A stretch of DNA of 64,000 nucleotides from DOZZ01 sp963792655 (GCA_963792655.1 CAWBWU010000005.1:62001-126000); one strand, 5' to 3'; numbered from the stretch's first letter, positions 8,393-18,044 are shown. A program made the numbers and translations. Notes: generated from the sequence alone by a model not told the origin.

Positions 8393-9625
8393 GCTAACAA
8401 CGCATCTGCTGCGCATTCCGCGCCCCGCTCGCGGCGAACGCGTTCGCTGAGCGCTCCGGCTGCGGCGCTCTTCGACAAGACGTTGCTCAGCTTCGATGCG
8501 GCGCTCCTCGCGTTGTAGTCTGGCCTCGATAACGTCTCTGCAACGCCCAGTTTGCGCATCCGTTCAGCGTTGTCGTACTGATCGTGCGCAAAGGGGACCA
8601 CCAGCATCGGCCGGCCGGAGCGCATCGCCTGCGCAGTAGTTCCTACACCACCCTGATGCACGATGGCAGAGGCGCGTTCAAAGACGAGCTGATGGGGTGC
8701 ATACGGCACGCTGAGCATGCTCTCAGGAAGCGGGTCAGGCAAACCTTGCGCAAAATCGCCAGTAAGGAATAGAGCGCGGACCTGTAGCTGTTCAGCGGCT
8801 TCGAAGCTTGCGCGATAGAAGTCGCCGGCTGCGCCTGTTGCTGCCGAGCCGAGCGTGAAGACAACCGGGGCTGCGCCGCTCTCCAGAAATTGCTTTCACT
8901 CGTTCAGGCAGCCGCGGTTCCCCTTCAAAGAATGGAAACCCGGTCACCACGGTATGTGCCGGCCAGTCGCGCTGTGGCGCACCCAGTTCTGGCGAGAAGA
9001 GCCCCAGCACGCGCGAAGGCGACAGCATGCCTTCAAACAGCGGATGGCGATCGAGCGCGAGGCCAAGTTCTTTGCGCATCGCCACGATTTCTGGAACCCA
9101 TGACCAACTCAGCCTGCGGCCCTGGCTATACACAAAACGGAACAGCGCCGGGCCAAGCAAGCTAAAGTGCTTTAACCAGGGCGCAGGCGCCAGCACAGGC
9201 GGGTCATACGCGGACAGGAAATTGATGGGCGAAAGTGTTGTCGATATCCACGGCACGCCGGTTTGCTCAGCAATGATGACCGCCGCATAACTGAGAGCAT
9301 GGGTGACCAATAAGTCAGCTTCGCGAACCGCCGGAAGCGTGTCTTCGTAAGTCTGCCGGATGACGGCGGAGACGCCGCGCACGATCAGCTCCGTTCCTTT
9401 TCGTGGATCGAATGCCTTCGTAAGAAAATTGCGGTCTTCGAAATCGATGTCGGGCCGCACCGGATGAAAGTGAAGACCGCACGCTTCTACCTTTGTGCGA
9501 TAAGCGGCGCTGGTTGCGATGGTCGCCTGATGACCGCGGCGCTGCAGTTCTACGCCAATTGCCAGGTAAGGATAAAGATCGCCCAGAGAACCGAACGTGC
9601 TGAAGAGGATCCGCCGGGGCTTCAC
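8389..9625 (-). CDS. GT1 (UGT/MurG-like) glycosyltransferase, frameshifted in this sequence
   Basis: Two adjacent frames together make one glycosyltransferase of about 411 residues. The N-terminal half (9625 down to about 8895) has the GT-B acceptor domain (RRILFSTFGSLGDLYPYLAIGVELQRRGH). The C-terminal half has the donor-binding domain (APVVFTLGSAATGAAGDF, then VHQGGVGTTAQAMRSGRPMLV, the HxGxxT diphosphate loop). The join is near 8892-8896, where removing one base restores the run VKQFLESGAAPVV typical of the family. Members glycosylate small lipophilic acceptors or lipids with UDP-sugars. Its stop overlaps the convergent gene. It begins 1 bp inside the end of der, so the two may be one transcript. 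Confidence 0.75.
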
Positions 9626-10938
9626 TTCGCGCGCTGTTGAGTGCGCTTCTTATCGGCTCCGCGCGCTCGCGTTTTTACGACGATAGGAGTGCCCTCAAAC
9701 CCGAACTGTTTCCGAATCTGGTTCGAGATATAACGTTCGTTCGAGAAGTGCAGCGGGACAGCTTTGTTTGTGAACAACACAAACGTAGGGGGGCGAATGG
9801 ATGCTTGGGTAATGTAGAGAATCTTGCGCTCTTCAAAGTGCAGCGATTCTACGAAGCGATTCAGTTCGCCAGTGGTAACGCGGCGCGATGCTGCTTCATA
9901 CACCTGCCGGATCAGCTTGAACAAAGGGCGCACATTGGTTCCCATTTGCGCTGAGAGAAATACGACATGCGCATACTCCAGGAACTTAAGCTCGTCGCGC
10001 AGGTCTTGCTCGAACTTGCGCTTGCCGCCTTCGGGCATCAGATCCCACTTATTGACGCAAATGATCAGTCCCCGGCCGCCTTCGTGAGCGTACCCGGCAA
10101 TGGTCGCATCGAGAGCCACCACACCTTCGGTCGCATCGAGCACAAGCAACACGACATGTGCCATGCGAATGTTGCGCCGCGCCATCACCACGCTCAGCTT
10201 CTCGGCCATTAACTTCGTCTTGCCTTTGCGGCGAATGCCGGCGGTGTCGACAAACACGTACTCGACGCCGTTGTGCATCACCTTCTCGTCGACGGAGTCG
10301 CGCGTGGTCCCGGCGATGGGCGAAACGATGGAGCGTTCTTCGCCGGTGAGCGCATTGAGCAGCGTCGACTTGCCGACGTTTGGACGCCCAATAATCGCTA
10401 CCTTGATCGACGAGATGTCTTCCACAGCTTCGCTCTCGGCGAAGTTCTGCGTCACTTGATCCAGCAGTTCACCCACACCGCGATTGTGTTCCGCGGAAAC
10501 CGGAAACACATCCGAGATACCCAGCCCATAGAAAGCGTTTGCGACGTCTTCACGCGCGTCGGTATCGGCTTTATTCACGGCAAGAGCTACGGGCTTGCCG
10601 AGGCGCTTGAGCATCTGTGCCAGATCACGATCCGCACCGGTGATCTCAGCGCGGCCATCAACGAGGAAAATGATGTAACTGGCGCGTTCGAGTGCGACTT
10701 GAGCCTGCTTGAGTATCTGGCTCGGAATGTACTCTGCATCGTTCACGACGATGCCGCCGGTGTCGATCAGTTCGAAACGCTTGCCATCATGTTCGGCAGT
10801 GCCGTGGATTCGATCGCGCGTGATGCCTGGCTCGTCTCCAACGATCGAGCGACGTTCACCAGTGATGCGATTGAACAGCGTTGACTTCCCTACGTTGGGA
10901 CGTCCGACGATGACGACCGTAGGGGTTGCTTCCGGCAT
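9622..10938 (-). CDS. der: Ribosome-assembly GTPase Der (EngA)
   Basis: Der is an essential tandem GTPase that acts in maturation of the 50S ribosomal subunit. Both G domains are visible. The first has GRPNVGKST near residue 10, the DTGG switch II and NKAD. The second has a second GRPNVGKST, DTAG and NKWD. A C-terminal KH-like domain follows, ending in a basic tail (VKTRARGADKKRTQQRAK). At 438 residues it has the usual length. ATG at 10938 (MPEATPTVVIVG) is chosen because family members start just before the first P-loop; the frame extends 14 codons further upstream without a better start. It is divergent from the helicase gene with only about 25 bp between starts. Confidence 0.95.
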   Translation of the reverse strand: MPEATPTVVIVGRPNVGKSTLFNRITGERRSIVGDEPGITRDRIHGTAEHDGKRFELIDTGGIVVNDAEYIPSQILKQAQVALERASYIIFLVDGRAEITGADRDLAQMLKRLGKPVALAVNKADTDAREDVANAFYGLGISDVFPVSAEHNRGVGELLDQVTQNFAESEAVEDISSIKVAIIGRPNVGKSTLLNALTGEERSIVSPIAGTTRDSVDEKVMHNGVEYVFVDTAGIRRKGKTKLMAEKLSVVMARRNIRMAHVVLLVLDATEGVVALDATIAGYAHEGGRGLIICVNKWDLMPEGGKRKFEQDLRDELKFLEYAHVVFLSAQMGTNVRPLFKLIRQVYEAASRRVTTGELNRFVESLHFEERKILYITQASIRPPTFVLFTNKAVPLHFSNERYISNQIRKQFGFEGTPIVVKTRARGADKKRTQQRAK

Positions 10939-10963
10939 ACTGATCCACAGTACCATCGGAGAG

Positions 10964-12895
10964 GTGTCCACCACTTCCACGCGAATCAGCAGCGCACGGC
11001 AGTTTTTTGGCCGTGGTGGCGCGCTTTCGCAGTGGCATCCGCACTACGAATACAGGCCTGGCCAAGTGCAAATGGCGGAAGCCGTTGAAGCTGCTTTACG
11101 AGACCGCCGCCACCTGATCGTAGAAGCGGGAACCGGCACTGGCAAGACGCTCGCGTATCTGGTGCCGGCGTTATTGTCAGAGCGGCGAGTCATTGTTTCT
11201 ACGGGCACCAAGAACCTGCAGGAACAACTCTTCTTTCAAGACATTCCGTTCCTGCAAAAACATTTCCCGCGCCCCCTGCAGGTGAGTTATATGAAAGGGC
11301 GCGGCAACTACGCGTGCCGCCAGAAGATCTACGACGCCGAATCAGAGCCGGTGCTCTCCGGGCTCGAAGAGGTGTCGGACTTTCAGATCATTCGCGAATG
11401 GGAAAAGACCACCGAGATCGGCGATCGCGCAGAGATCACTACGCTGCCGGAGAACAGCACGGCGTGGGCAAAAATCGATGCGCGGCGCGAGCTTTGCACC
11501 GGTCAGAAGTGCGCACAGTTTGAACGCTGCTTCATTACGAAGATGCACCAGCGTGCAGCAGCGAGCGACATCGTCATCGTCAATCACCACCTGTTCTTTG
11601 CGGATCTGGCGATCAAGGAAGACGCCTTCGGCGGTATCCTGCCCGAGTATCACGCGGTCATCTTCGATGAAGCGCATGAGTTGGAAGATACATCGGGGCA
11701 GTACTTCGGCGTGTCGCTCAGCAGCTATCAATTTCAAGAGGTGCGGCGCGATATCGCGGTGCTCTCGCGAATCAAGAAGTTCGGCACGCCCGAACTTGAC
11801 CAGGCGCTCAATCGACTGGAGCAATTCTCATCGCGCTTCTTCGACACTATCAGCGGCAACGAAGGACGTACCGCATTCACTGGCCGTGCAGCGTTTCTCG
11901 ATCGCAACCTGGAGTTGTACGACGACCTGAGTGTCACGATCGATCTGATCGCGGCTCTACTGAAGAATGCAGAAGACGCGACTGAAGACGTGCTGCCGCT
12001 TCATCGCCGCGTGGTGGCTCTGCGCGAATCGATGCGCTTCCTGCTCGAGAGTAACGAGGAGACCTACGTTTACTGGATCGAGAGGCGCAACCGCGGTGTG
12101 TTCCTGCAAGCCACGCCGATCAACGTGGCAGCGATTCTGAAGCATCGCCTGTTTGAAGTGACCGACACCATTATTCTGACGTCGGCGACGCTGGCGGTCA
12201 GCGAAAGCTTCGATTTTGTCGAGAAAAGGCTGGGCCTCGAGAACGCGCGCACGTTGCTGGTGCCCGGCCACTTCGATTACCAGAAGCAGGCGCTGCTTTA
12301 TATCCCGCAGCAACTGCCGGACCCGCGCGACGCGTCGTTTGTGCGCAGCGCGTCGAACGAACTCACGCGCATCTTGATTGCAAGCCGCGGCCGGGCATTT
12401 GCGTTATTCACGAGCTATCAGCAGATGCGCCAGATCTACGATCGCGTATCGATGTCCGTAGAGTACCCGTGCCTGCTGCAAGGCACGGGTCCGAAGCGCG
12501 CTCTGCTGGATGAATTTCGCCGGACGCCGAATTGCATCCTCTTCGCGACAAGCTCGTTCTGGCAGGGCGTCGATGTGCCTGGTGAGCAGCTAAGCTGCGT
12601 GATCATCGACCGGTTGCCATTCGCGGTTCCCACCGATCCCGTGGTTGAAGCGCGCGTGCGGAGCGTTCGCGACGCCGGGGGAAATCCCTTTTACGACTAT
12701 CAGATTCCGCAGGCGGCAATCGCGCTGAAACAGGGCTTCGGGCGTTTGATCCGGTCGGCGTCGGATCGCGGTGTCCTGGTTCTGCTGGATAATCGAATTA
12801 CACGGCAGCGGTACGGCCAAATCTTTTTTGACAGTCTTCCCGATTATGGTTTTACAACCGAATTGCGGGATGTGGAGCGATTTTTCGATGTTTGA
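10964..12895 (+). CDS. DinG/XPD-type superfamily 2 ATP-dependent DNA helicase
   Basis: This protein of about 643 residues carries Walker A (EAGTGTGKT, near 50), a DEAH box (VIFDEAHEL), SF2 motif III/IV-like segments (ILTSATL) and motifs V/VI (FWQGVDVPGEQL, QGFGRLIRS). Four cysteines between motifs I and II (one in GNYACRQK and three in CTGQKCAQFERCF) match the 4Fe-4S cluster position of XPD/DinG helicases, which unwind 5' to 3' in repair and R-loop removal. The frame is open well upstream, antisense to der. GTG at 10964 is the first reasonable start before the conserved FFGRGGAL, but its ribosome site is poor and a downstream start is possible. It overlaps the QueD/PTPS gene by 8 bp. Confidence 0.85.
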   Translation: MSTTSTRISSARQFFGRGGALSQWHPHYEYRPGQVQMAEAVEAALRDRRHLIVEAGTGTGKTLAYLVPALLSERRVIVSTGTKNLQEQLFFQDIPFLQKHFPRPLQVSYMKGRGNYACRQKIYDAESEPVLSGLEEVSDFQIIREWEKTTEIGDRAEITTLPENSTAWAKIDARRELCTGQKCAQFERCFITKMHQRAAASDIVIVNHHLFFADLAIKEDAFGGILPEYHAVIFDEAHELEDTSGQYFGVSLSSYQFQEVRRDIAVLSRIKKFGTPELDQALNRLEQFSSRFFDTISGNEGRTAFTGRAAFLDRNLELYDDLSVTIDLIAALLKNAEDATEDVLPLHRRVVALRESMRFLLESNEETYVYWIERRNRGVFLQATPINVAAILKHRLFEVTDTIILTSATLAVSESFDFVEKRLGLENARTLLVPGHFDYQKQALLYIPQQLPDPRDASFVRSASNELTRILIASRGRAFALFTSYQQMRQIYDRVSMSVEYPCLLQGTGPKRALLDEFRRTPNCILFATSSFWQGVDVPGEQLSCVIIDRLPFAVPTDPVVEARVRSVRDAGGNPFYDYQIPQAAIALKQGFGRLIRSASDRGVLVLLDNRITRQRYGQIFFDSLPDYGFTTELRDVERFFDV

Positions 12896-13268
12896 AGTGG
12901 CAGTGGAACAAACGTTCGCAGCGGCGCACTTTCTTCGCAATTACAAAGGCAAGTGCGAGAACCTTCACGGGCATAACTATAAAGTGAAAGTCACCTTCCG
13001 CGGTGAACAGTTAGACGGCGCGGGCATGTTGGTGGATTTTGGCGAGATCAAGCGCCGCATGCGCGATGTGACCGAGCGGCTAGACCATCGCAATCTGAAT
13101 GACCTGACGCCGTTCGACACAGTCAACCCGTCGGCCGAGAATATTGCGAAGTATGTTTTCGATGAGGTGCGTGCGGGGCTAGCCGAGAGTCAAAAGGGTT
13201 TGCTGCGGGAAGTAAAAGTTTGGGAGACCGATATCCAGTACGCGGCTTACCAGTCTCCCGGAAACTGA
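12888..13268 (+). CDS. queD: 6-carboxytetrahydropterin synthase QueD / 6-pyruvoyl-tetrahydropterin synthase family
   Basis: This 126-residue protein matches the pterin synthase fold. It has zinc-ligand histidines in AAHFL and LHGHNY, the catalytic Cys in GKCENLHGH, and MLVDFGEIK and LDHRNLND, the signature of QueD-type enzymes that turn dihydroneopterin triphosphate into 6-carboxy-tetrahydropterin for queuosine. VKVWET near the C-terminus carries the conserved Glu. The ATG at 12888 has GGAG about 10 bp upstream and overlaps the helicase stop, implying coupled translation. The alternative activity (PTPS) cannot be excluded from sequence alone. Confidence 0.85.
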   Translation: MFEVAVEQTFAAAHFLRNYKGKCENLHGHNYKVKVTFRGEQLDGAGMLVDFGEIKRRMRDVTERLDHRNLNDLTPFDTVNPSAENIAKYVFDEVRAGLAESQKGLLREVKVWETDIQYAAYQSPGN

Positions 13269-13269
13269 C

Positions 13270-13596
13270 TTAGTTGGTCCAATAGCTGGTGAGCACGCCT
13301 TCACCAGCGACATCGGAATCGATGTAATATTCCGACGGATGAATCTCGTCCGTTCCGTCCGCGACGCTCAGCACAAACTGATCGCTGATTCCGCCGTTCG
13401 GATTGGGCCACAAGATACGGCAAACGCCGGCCATGGTGGTCTTGTTCATCCCCTGCTTGCCAACATAGATCTTGCTGGTGAGTCCGGGAATCGTCTGAAG
13501 CAAAAGAATAGAAGCCGTTGCGGCGGTGCTGGTCGTGAGCGGCACCGGGGTACCGGGCACGGGCACGTTCACACGGCCCAGGGAATTCAAAGTCAT
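13270..13596 (-). CDS. Small phage-like structural protein, isolated
   Basis: This 108-residue, beta-rich protein (SLGRVNVPVPGTPVPLT, then KIYVGKQGMNKTTMAGV, ending DSDVAGEGVLTSYWTN) resembles small virion or decoration-type proteins found in tailed-phage genomes. I recognise the style of sequence, not a named family. The ATG at 13596 has a strong GAGGAG site 7 bp upstream and is preferred to longer in-frame extensions. It stands alone between queD (convergent, 1 bp gap) and a secreted-protein gene. The clear virion genes in this window lie 31 kb away. Confidence 0.6.
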   Translation of the reverse strand: MTLNSLGRVNVPVPGTPVPLTTSTAATASILLLQTIPGLTSKIYVGKQGMNKTTMAGVCRILWPNPNGGISDQFVLSVADGTDEIHPSEYYIDSDVAGEGVLTSYWTN

Positions 13597-13706
13597 GCGC
13601 TCTCCTCGACTGCACGCTACCTGGCGCACAATTCCGGGAGGCGCCAGAACCCGGCTATCTGCTTCAAAAGTATGCGAAAAGTTTTTTCTTGCGCGGAGTG
13701 ATCGTT

Positions 13707-14705
13707 CTACGGTTGTTGGGCTGGAGGAAGCGTGTAGAAGTCGTACGTTAAACGCCATGTGGACTCCTCGCCCGGCGCAATTTTCATCTCAATGTACGGC
13801 TCGGGCGAGAGCACCGTACGAATGGACCAGAAGACAATGCGCGAGAGGGGGCGGTCTCCCGTCAGCCGCACGCCCGCACCGGTCTTGTGATTTTCAACGC
13901 GAATGTCGAAGTCGTTCGGACTCGCGCCGAAGCCAGTGATTTCAGTGAAAACGCTCTGCCCCGCCGGCAGTTCACGCAGATACGTCAGTTGGTGGCCGCG
14001 AATCTCTGCCAGGCCTTTCAGGTCGAGCGTCGCTTTGGGAACAAACGGGAAGGTCACAGTGAAGTCCGGACCCGAGGGTTGCTGGTCAATTACCCAGAAG
14101 TTATGGCTATAGACGTTCGTCTCGATCGCGCGTTTGCCAGTGTTCTTCAGCCGATGCTCCACAATCAGCCGCGGCAGGTCAGGGTCGAGCCGAACGACTT
14201 TGCGATAGGAATACGAGTAGCCCGAAGCAGGGTCGGTAACATCCTGGGTGGTCTCTACTGAAGTGGGCGTCGAATGCACGTTCCACTTGCCGGGATCGAC
14301 GATTTCATAGGTCTTGAACTGTTCGAACTTCGCATCCGACTCCTTACGAAGAACCCCTACGCCGATGCGCAGAAACGTGCCGCCCGGTTTGGCTTCGTCG
14401 TAGCCCACGGCGCTCTCGCCGGTTCTGAACTCCTCGACCGGACCACTGATCGAGTCGTGAAGCTTCGGATCATAGCGTGGAAACCAGACTCCGAAGAAAT
14501 GATGATCTCGATAGGTCAGGTCGCCAATGACACCGGACCAGTCGAATCGTGTTGCCCGGTAATAGCCTGATCCCGCATCCGGCAGGTAGATAAGCGCGTC
14601 GATCTTGCCATTGCTGATGTGTGTTTGAGGCGGCTCCGCGCCAGGCAGAGCAGCGGCCAGACAGAGAGCAGCCGCGCAGGCGGCCAGGCGAGCAGAACAA
14701 ATCAT
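13707..14705 (-). CDS. Secreted protein with aldose-epimerase-like fold, function unknown
   Basis: This 332-residue protein has a classic signal peptide (about 1-22, ending LPGAEPP). The rest is beta-rich with spacing and aromatic/acid patterns of galactose-mutarotase-like sugar-binding folds: LIYLPDAGSGYYRATRFDWSG, the paired RLIVEHRLKNTGKRAIET, and VYSHNFWVID. The catalytic His/Glu assignment cannot be made with confidence, so an enzymatic role is only inferred. It lies just downstream of another exported-protein gene on the same strand (17 bp gap), so the two may be co-transcribed. Confidence 0.6.
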   Translation of the reverse strand: MICSARLAACAAALCLAAALPGAEPPQTHISNGKIDALIYLPDAGSGYYRATRFDWSGVIGDLTYRDHHFFGVWFPRYDPKLHDSISGPVEEFRTGESAVGYDEAKPGGTFLRIGVGVLRKESDAKFEQFKTYEIVDPGKWNVHSTPTSVETTQDVTDPASGYSYSYRKVVRLDPDLPRLIVEHRLKNTGKRAIETNVYSHNFWVIDQQPSGPDFTVTFPFVPKATLDLKGLAEIRGHQLTYLRELPAGQSVFTEITGFGASPNDFDIRVENHKTGAGVRLTGDRPLSRIVFWSIRTVLSPEPYIEMKIAPGEESTWRLTYDFYTLPPAQQP

Positions 14706-14722
14706 GAATCAACAATAACGGT

Positions 14723-15472
14723 TTACTGCGTGTGCTGCTGCACGCGCTGGTCTTGCACTTTGAAGCCCTCGGGAAGATTGAACAGCGCAGGATCAGGCTC
14801 GCCCAATTTGAGGTCAGTCACGGTGAATGTCTGGGTCCCAAAGCGAGGATCCGAAACTTTGGACACCAGGTTCACGCCAAGACTTGGCGCAAACCAGAAT
14901 TCGCGCGTGGTCACAATTGGGCGATCGTTTCCGATCACTCCGGGGTTAATCGTACGGGTGATGCGGGTGTGCTGTGTTTCGATACCCAGCGTGATGTCGC
15001 CGCCGAACGAGTCGACAGTCACAGAGCCTTCACCATTCGGGAGCGGTCCGGACGCAACGTGGGCGGGCATATAGCTGGCTGTCGTCGCACCGCCGTATGA
15101 GAGCACCGAACACACGTTGGGACCGAACGCGCAGGTGTGCAGGACGTGATCGTTTGGATCGGCGATCTGGATATGCGAAAGCAGCGACTGAACCTGTCCA
15201 TTTTTGGGCACCAGCAGCCATCGTTCCTGATAGAAACGGCCGCTGCTCTGCCGTGCAATCCGCCGCTGATTGACAAGCGTTAGTGTCCCGCCGTCGGGCA
15301 AATTTTGCACCCATTCGGTGTGCAGCGTGAAGGTGAACGGCGCGTCCACCATGGGAGGGATGAAGATGCTCTCGAGCGTCTGCCGCGTGCCGCCATCCTG
15401 CACGTAAACCGGAGCTCGCTTGGTTTGGGCCGCAAGCGCCATGGTGACAAATACAATCAGGGCAACTTTCAT
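14723..15472 (-). CDS. Secreted protein of unknown function
   Basis: This 249-residue protein starts with a signal peptide (MKVALIVFVTMALAAQT) and is otherwise beta-rich, with TLESIFIPPMVDAPFTFTLHTEW, a pair of cysteines (HTCAFGPNVCSVLSYGG) and a C-terminal LKLGEPDPALFNLPEGFKV motif. That last pattern (GxPDPxLFxxPxGF) is common at the end of secreted acidobacterial proteins of unknown role. The ATG at 15472 has GGAGG 7 bp upstream; a longer in-frame extension lacks a ribosome site. It is upstream of, and probably co-transcribed with, the aldose-epimerase-like gene. Confidence 0.65.
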   Translation of the reverse strand: MKVALIVFVTMALAAQTKRAPVYVQDGGTRQTLESIFIPPMVDAPFTFTLHTEWVQNLPDGGTLTLVNQRRIARQSSGRFYQERWLLVPKNGQVQSLLSHIQIADPNDHVLHTCAFGPNVCSVLSYGGATTASYMPAHVASGPLPNGEGSVTVDSFGGDITLGIETQHTRITRTINPGVIGNDRPIVTTREFWFAPSLGVNLVSKVSDPRFGTQTFTVTDLKLGEPDPALFNLPEGFKVQDQRVQQHTQ

Positions 15473-15676
15473 CAGAGCCTCCGGCGCCGAAAAGCGATTT
15501 CCAGTGTCCCAGAGCGATTGGACGTTTACAAGGGGTGGATCATTCGTCGCGTCGAGCGGCACAGCGCGCTCGCTTTCGTTCAAGGCTTATTGTTCAGATA
15601 GGTACAATGCCACGTTGCCGAAACAAATTGGCATGGGTTTTGGCAGTTCCGGGTGTACTAGCATTGGGTTGGTAAA

Positions 15677-15697
15677 CGCGCCCTGGACTTGGGCGCG
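15677..15697. other. Perfect 7-bp hairpin in the divergent promoter region
   Basis: The 271-bp region between the leftward secreted-protein gene and the rightward kinase gene holds an inverted repeat, CGCGCCC and GGGCGCG, with a 7-base loop. It has no U-run on either side, so it is more likely an operator or leader hairpin than a terminator. Nothing else was recognised in this intergenic stretch. Confidence 0.4.
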
Positions 15698-15743
15698 CCT
15701 TGTGTCCAAGTGACACTCGGAGTCAGCCAGGATTCATTCTTAC

Positions 15744-18023
15744 GTGACTGAGCAACCCTTACCCGCCGAACTGGAATGGCTTTTTGATCGCTGTAATGAC
15801 CCGCTTTGCGCATTAACTCCGGACGGTCTATTCGAACGGGTAAATAGCGCGCTGGCGGACTTGCTGAAGTCGGCTGCGAGTGACTTATCGAGGCAATCGT
15901 TCTTGGGTTACGTTCACCCGGAGGACAGGCCCGTACTGATCCAGGCGCTTCATGGCTACGCTCCGGCCGACGGCTCGATCGAGCTTCGTCTTTTCGACGC
16001 CGAAGGTAGCCTGCACACACTGCGTTGGAGTTTCACACGTTGTGCGGATGATTTGATTTTAGGCGTAGCAACAATTGTCAACACGCCGGCCGTCGTCGCG
16101 GGCGACCGACTCCTGCGGCTCTTCGAAACTGCCAACTATGGGATCATCATTGCCGATGCGGAGACGTTGGCTATCGAGAACGTAAATGCCCATCTCCTCA
16201 ACCTGATCAAGTGTGAGGGCCCCGAAGTAAGGATGCACACTCTGGAAACGTTGCCTGCCTTGCAGTTTGGCTCTTTCGGCAGCACACTCGTCAAAGAACT
16301 AAGAACGGCTTCCGTCTCCAGAATAGAGAGTTTCCTGATCGACAACGACGGCGCCCGCATTCCCGCTGAGATCATCGCACGCGTATACGACGAGGGCGCC
16401 CGGCGGGTCATCCAGTGCAATGTACGCGACACCTCTGATCGACGTGCCGCCCAACTAGCTTTGCAGGAGAGCGAGGAACGCTTTCGGCTTCTCGTCGAAG
16501 GAGTGCACGATTATGCGCTCTTCATGATCACCGTCACCGGCGAGATTGCGAGCTGGAACATTGGAGCGGAGCGGCTGCTGGGTTACAAGGAGTCGGAAGT
16601 GATTGGTAAAGACCTCGCAATCATTTTCACTCCTGAAGATCAGCAGGTCGGCGTGCCCCGTCTCGAGATTGAACGGGCCATCCGCGACGGCTACTCGGCC
16701 GACGATCGGTGGCACATTCGTAAAGACAGGACCCGGTTCTTTGTGAATGGGATGCTCACGAGCGTGCGCGGCCAGGACGGCGAGCTTCGCGGCTTCGGGA
16801 AGCTGATGCACGATGTTACAGAAAAGCGGCAAACGGAAGAGGCGCTGCGCCAGGCCGGCAAGCGCGAGAGCATCGGAATCATGGCAGGCGGGATAGCCCA
16901 TGACTTCAACAACCTGCTGGTGGGGATCATGGGCGGCATCAGCTTTGTTCGGACTACCTTGGCCGAAGATCACCCGGCGTATAAGATGCTGCAACTGGCC
17001 GAGCAGTCGAGTGAACGCGCGGCAGACTTGACCCGTCAACTTCTGGCTTACGCGGGCAAGGCGCACATGATCATGGCGCCGTTGCATCTCGACCGTGAAG
17101 TGGAAGGCATCCTCGACCTGCTGCGCCTATCGATCCCGCGCAAGGTTGAACTCAAGCTCTCGCTGGCTAAAAATACACCGCTGTGTAGTCGCGTTGCGGC
17201 TGAGATCCAACAGATCGTCATGAACCTCGTGATCAATGCGACGGAAGAGTTCGGCGACAGCGGCGGAACAATTACCATCTCCACCGGGTCAACCACGCTC
17301 ACAGCCCGCGAGATTAGCTCCGCCCTTGAGCTTGCTCAACTGAAGCCAGGCGAATACGTCTACTTAGAGGTCGCCAACAACTGCTCCGGCATGGATCCGG
17401 CTACAGCCGCAAAGATCTGCGACCCGTTTTTCAGCACGAAGTTTACTGGACGGGGGCTTGGACTGGCTATCGTGTCAGGTGTTGTACGAAGTCACAAAGG
17501 CGCAATGACAGTAAAGGCTTCGCCGGGCAACGGAAGTACCTTTCGCGTACTCTTCCCGGCAATACGCCGGCCAGTCAGTCAGAAGAAAGCTGCCGTGGTC
17601 GATCCCGACCTGCAGGGCAGCGGCACGGTATTGATCGTAGATGACGAATCATCAGTGCTAATGGTCGCGAGGACATCGCTTCAGCATTTTGGCTACACCG
17701 TTCTGGAGGCCTCCAGCGGCACGCAAGCGTTGGCAGTAGCCCGGGAACGCGGACCGGAGATTCGCGCCGTGGTGCTGGATCTCTCGATGCCCGGAATGGG
17801 TGGCGACGAAGTATTTCCCCTCCTGCGCACAGTTCTGCCGGACGTCCCCGTCGTAATTTCCAGCGGATTCAGCAACATGATTGCCGGGGAACGCTTCGGG
17901 TCGGAAAGCGAAGTACCGTTTCTTCAGAAACCTTACACTGCTGCCCAGTTAGGGCAAACTTTGAAGTCTCTGCTGCACGGCGGCCGCGAGCGGCGCGGGA
18001 CGAAAGAAAATCCTAAAGACTAG
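15744..18023 (+). CDS. Hybrid sensor histidine kinase with PAS domains and C-terminal receiver
   Basis: This 759-residue soluble kinase has no membrane segment. PAS-type sensor regions cover about 5-110, 120-235 and 245-370. The H-box is GGIAHDFNNLLVGIMGG (His near 392), followed by an ATPase domain with N-box NLVINATEE and G2 box GRGLGLAIVSG. A receiver domain occupies about 630-750: acidic pair VDDE, phospho-acceptor Asp in VVLDLSMPGMGG, and Lys in LQKPY. The G1 box reads ANNCSGMD instead of the usual DxGxGMD, so the ATP-adenine-contacting Asp is Asn (near 545). It starts with GTG. No output domain or partner regulator is adjacent, so phosphotransfer to an unlinked protein is inferred. Confidence 0.85.
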   Translation: MTEQPLPAELEWLFDRCNDPLCALTPDGLFERVNSALADLLKSAASDLSRQSFLGYVHPEDRPVLIQALHGYAPADGSIELRLFDAEGSLHTLRWSFTRCADDLILGVATIVNTPAVVAGDRLLRLFETANYGIIIADAETLAIENVNAHLLNLIKCEGPEVRMHTLETLPALQFGSFGSTLVKELRTASVSRIESFLIDNDGARIPAEIIARVYDEGARRVIQCNVRDTSDRRAAQLALQESEERFRLLVEGVHDYALFMITVTGEIASWNIGAERLLGYKESEVIGKDLAIIFTPEDQQVGVPRLEIERAIRDGYSADDRWHIRKDRTRFFVNGMLTSVRGQDGELRGFGKLMHDVTEKRQTEEALRQAGKRESIGIMAGGIAHDFNNLLVGIMGGISFVRTTLAEDHPAYKMLQLAEQSSERAADLTRQLLAYAGKAHMIMAPLHLDREVEGILDLLRLSIPRKVELKLSLAKNTPLCSRVAAEIQQIVMNLVINATEEFGDSGGTITISTGSTTLTAREISSALELAQLKPGEYVYLEVANNCSGMDPATAAKICDPFFSTKFTGRGLGLAIVSGVVRSHKGAMTVKASPGNGSTFRVLFPAIRRPVSQKKAAVVDPDLQGSGTVLIVDDESSVLMVARTSLQHFGYTVLEASSGTQALAVARERGPEIRAVVLDLSMPGMGGDEVFPLLRTVLPDVPVVISSGFSNMIAGERFGSESEVPFLQKPYTAAQLGQTLKSLLHGGRERRGTKENPKD

Positions 18024-18044
18024 AGGGCATCACTTTCCGACGCG

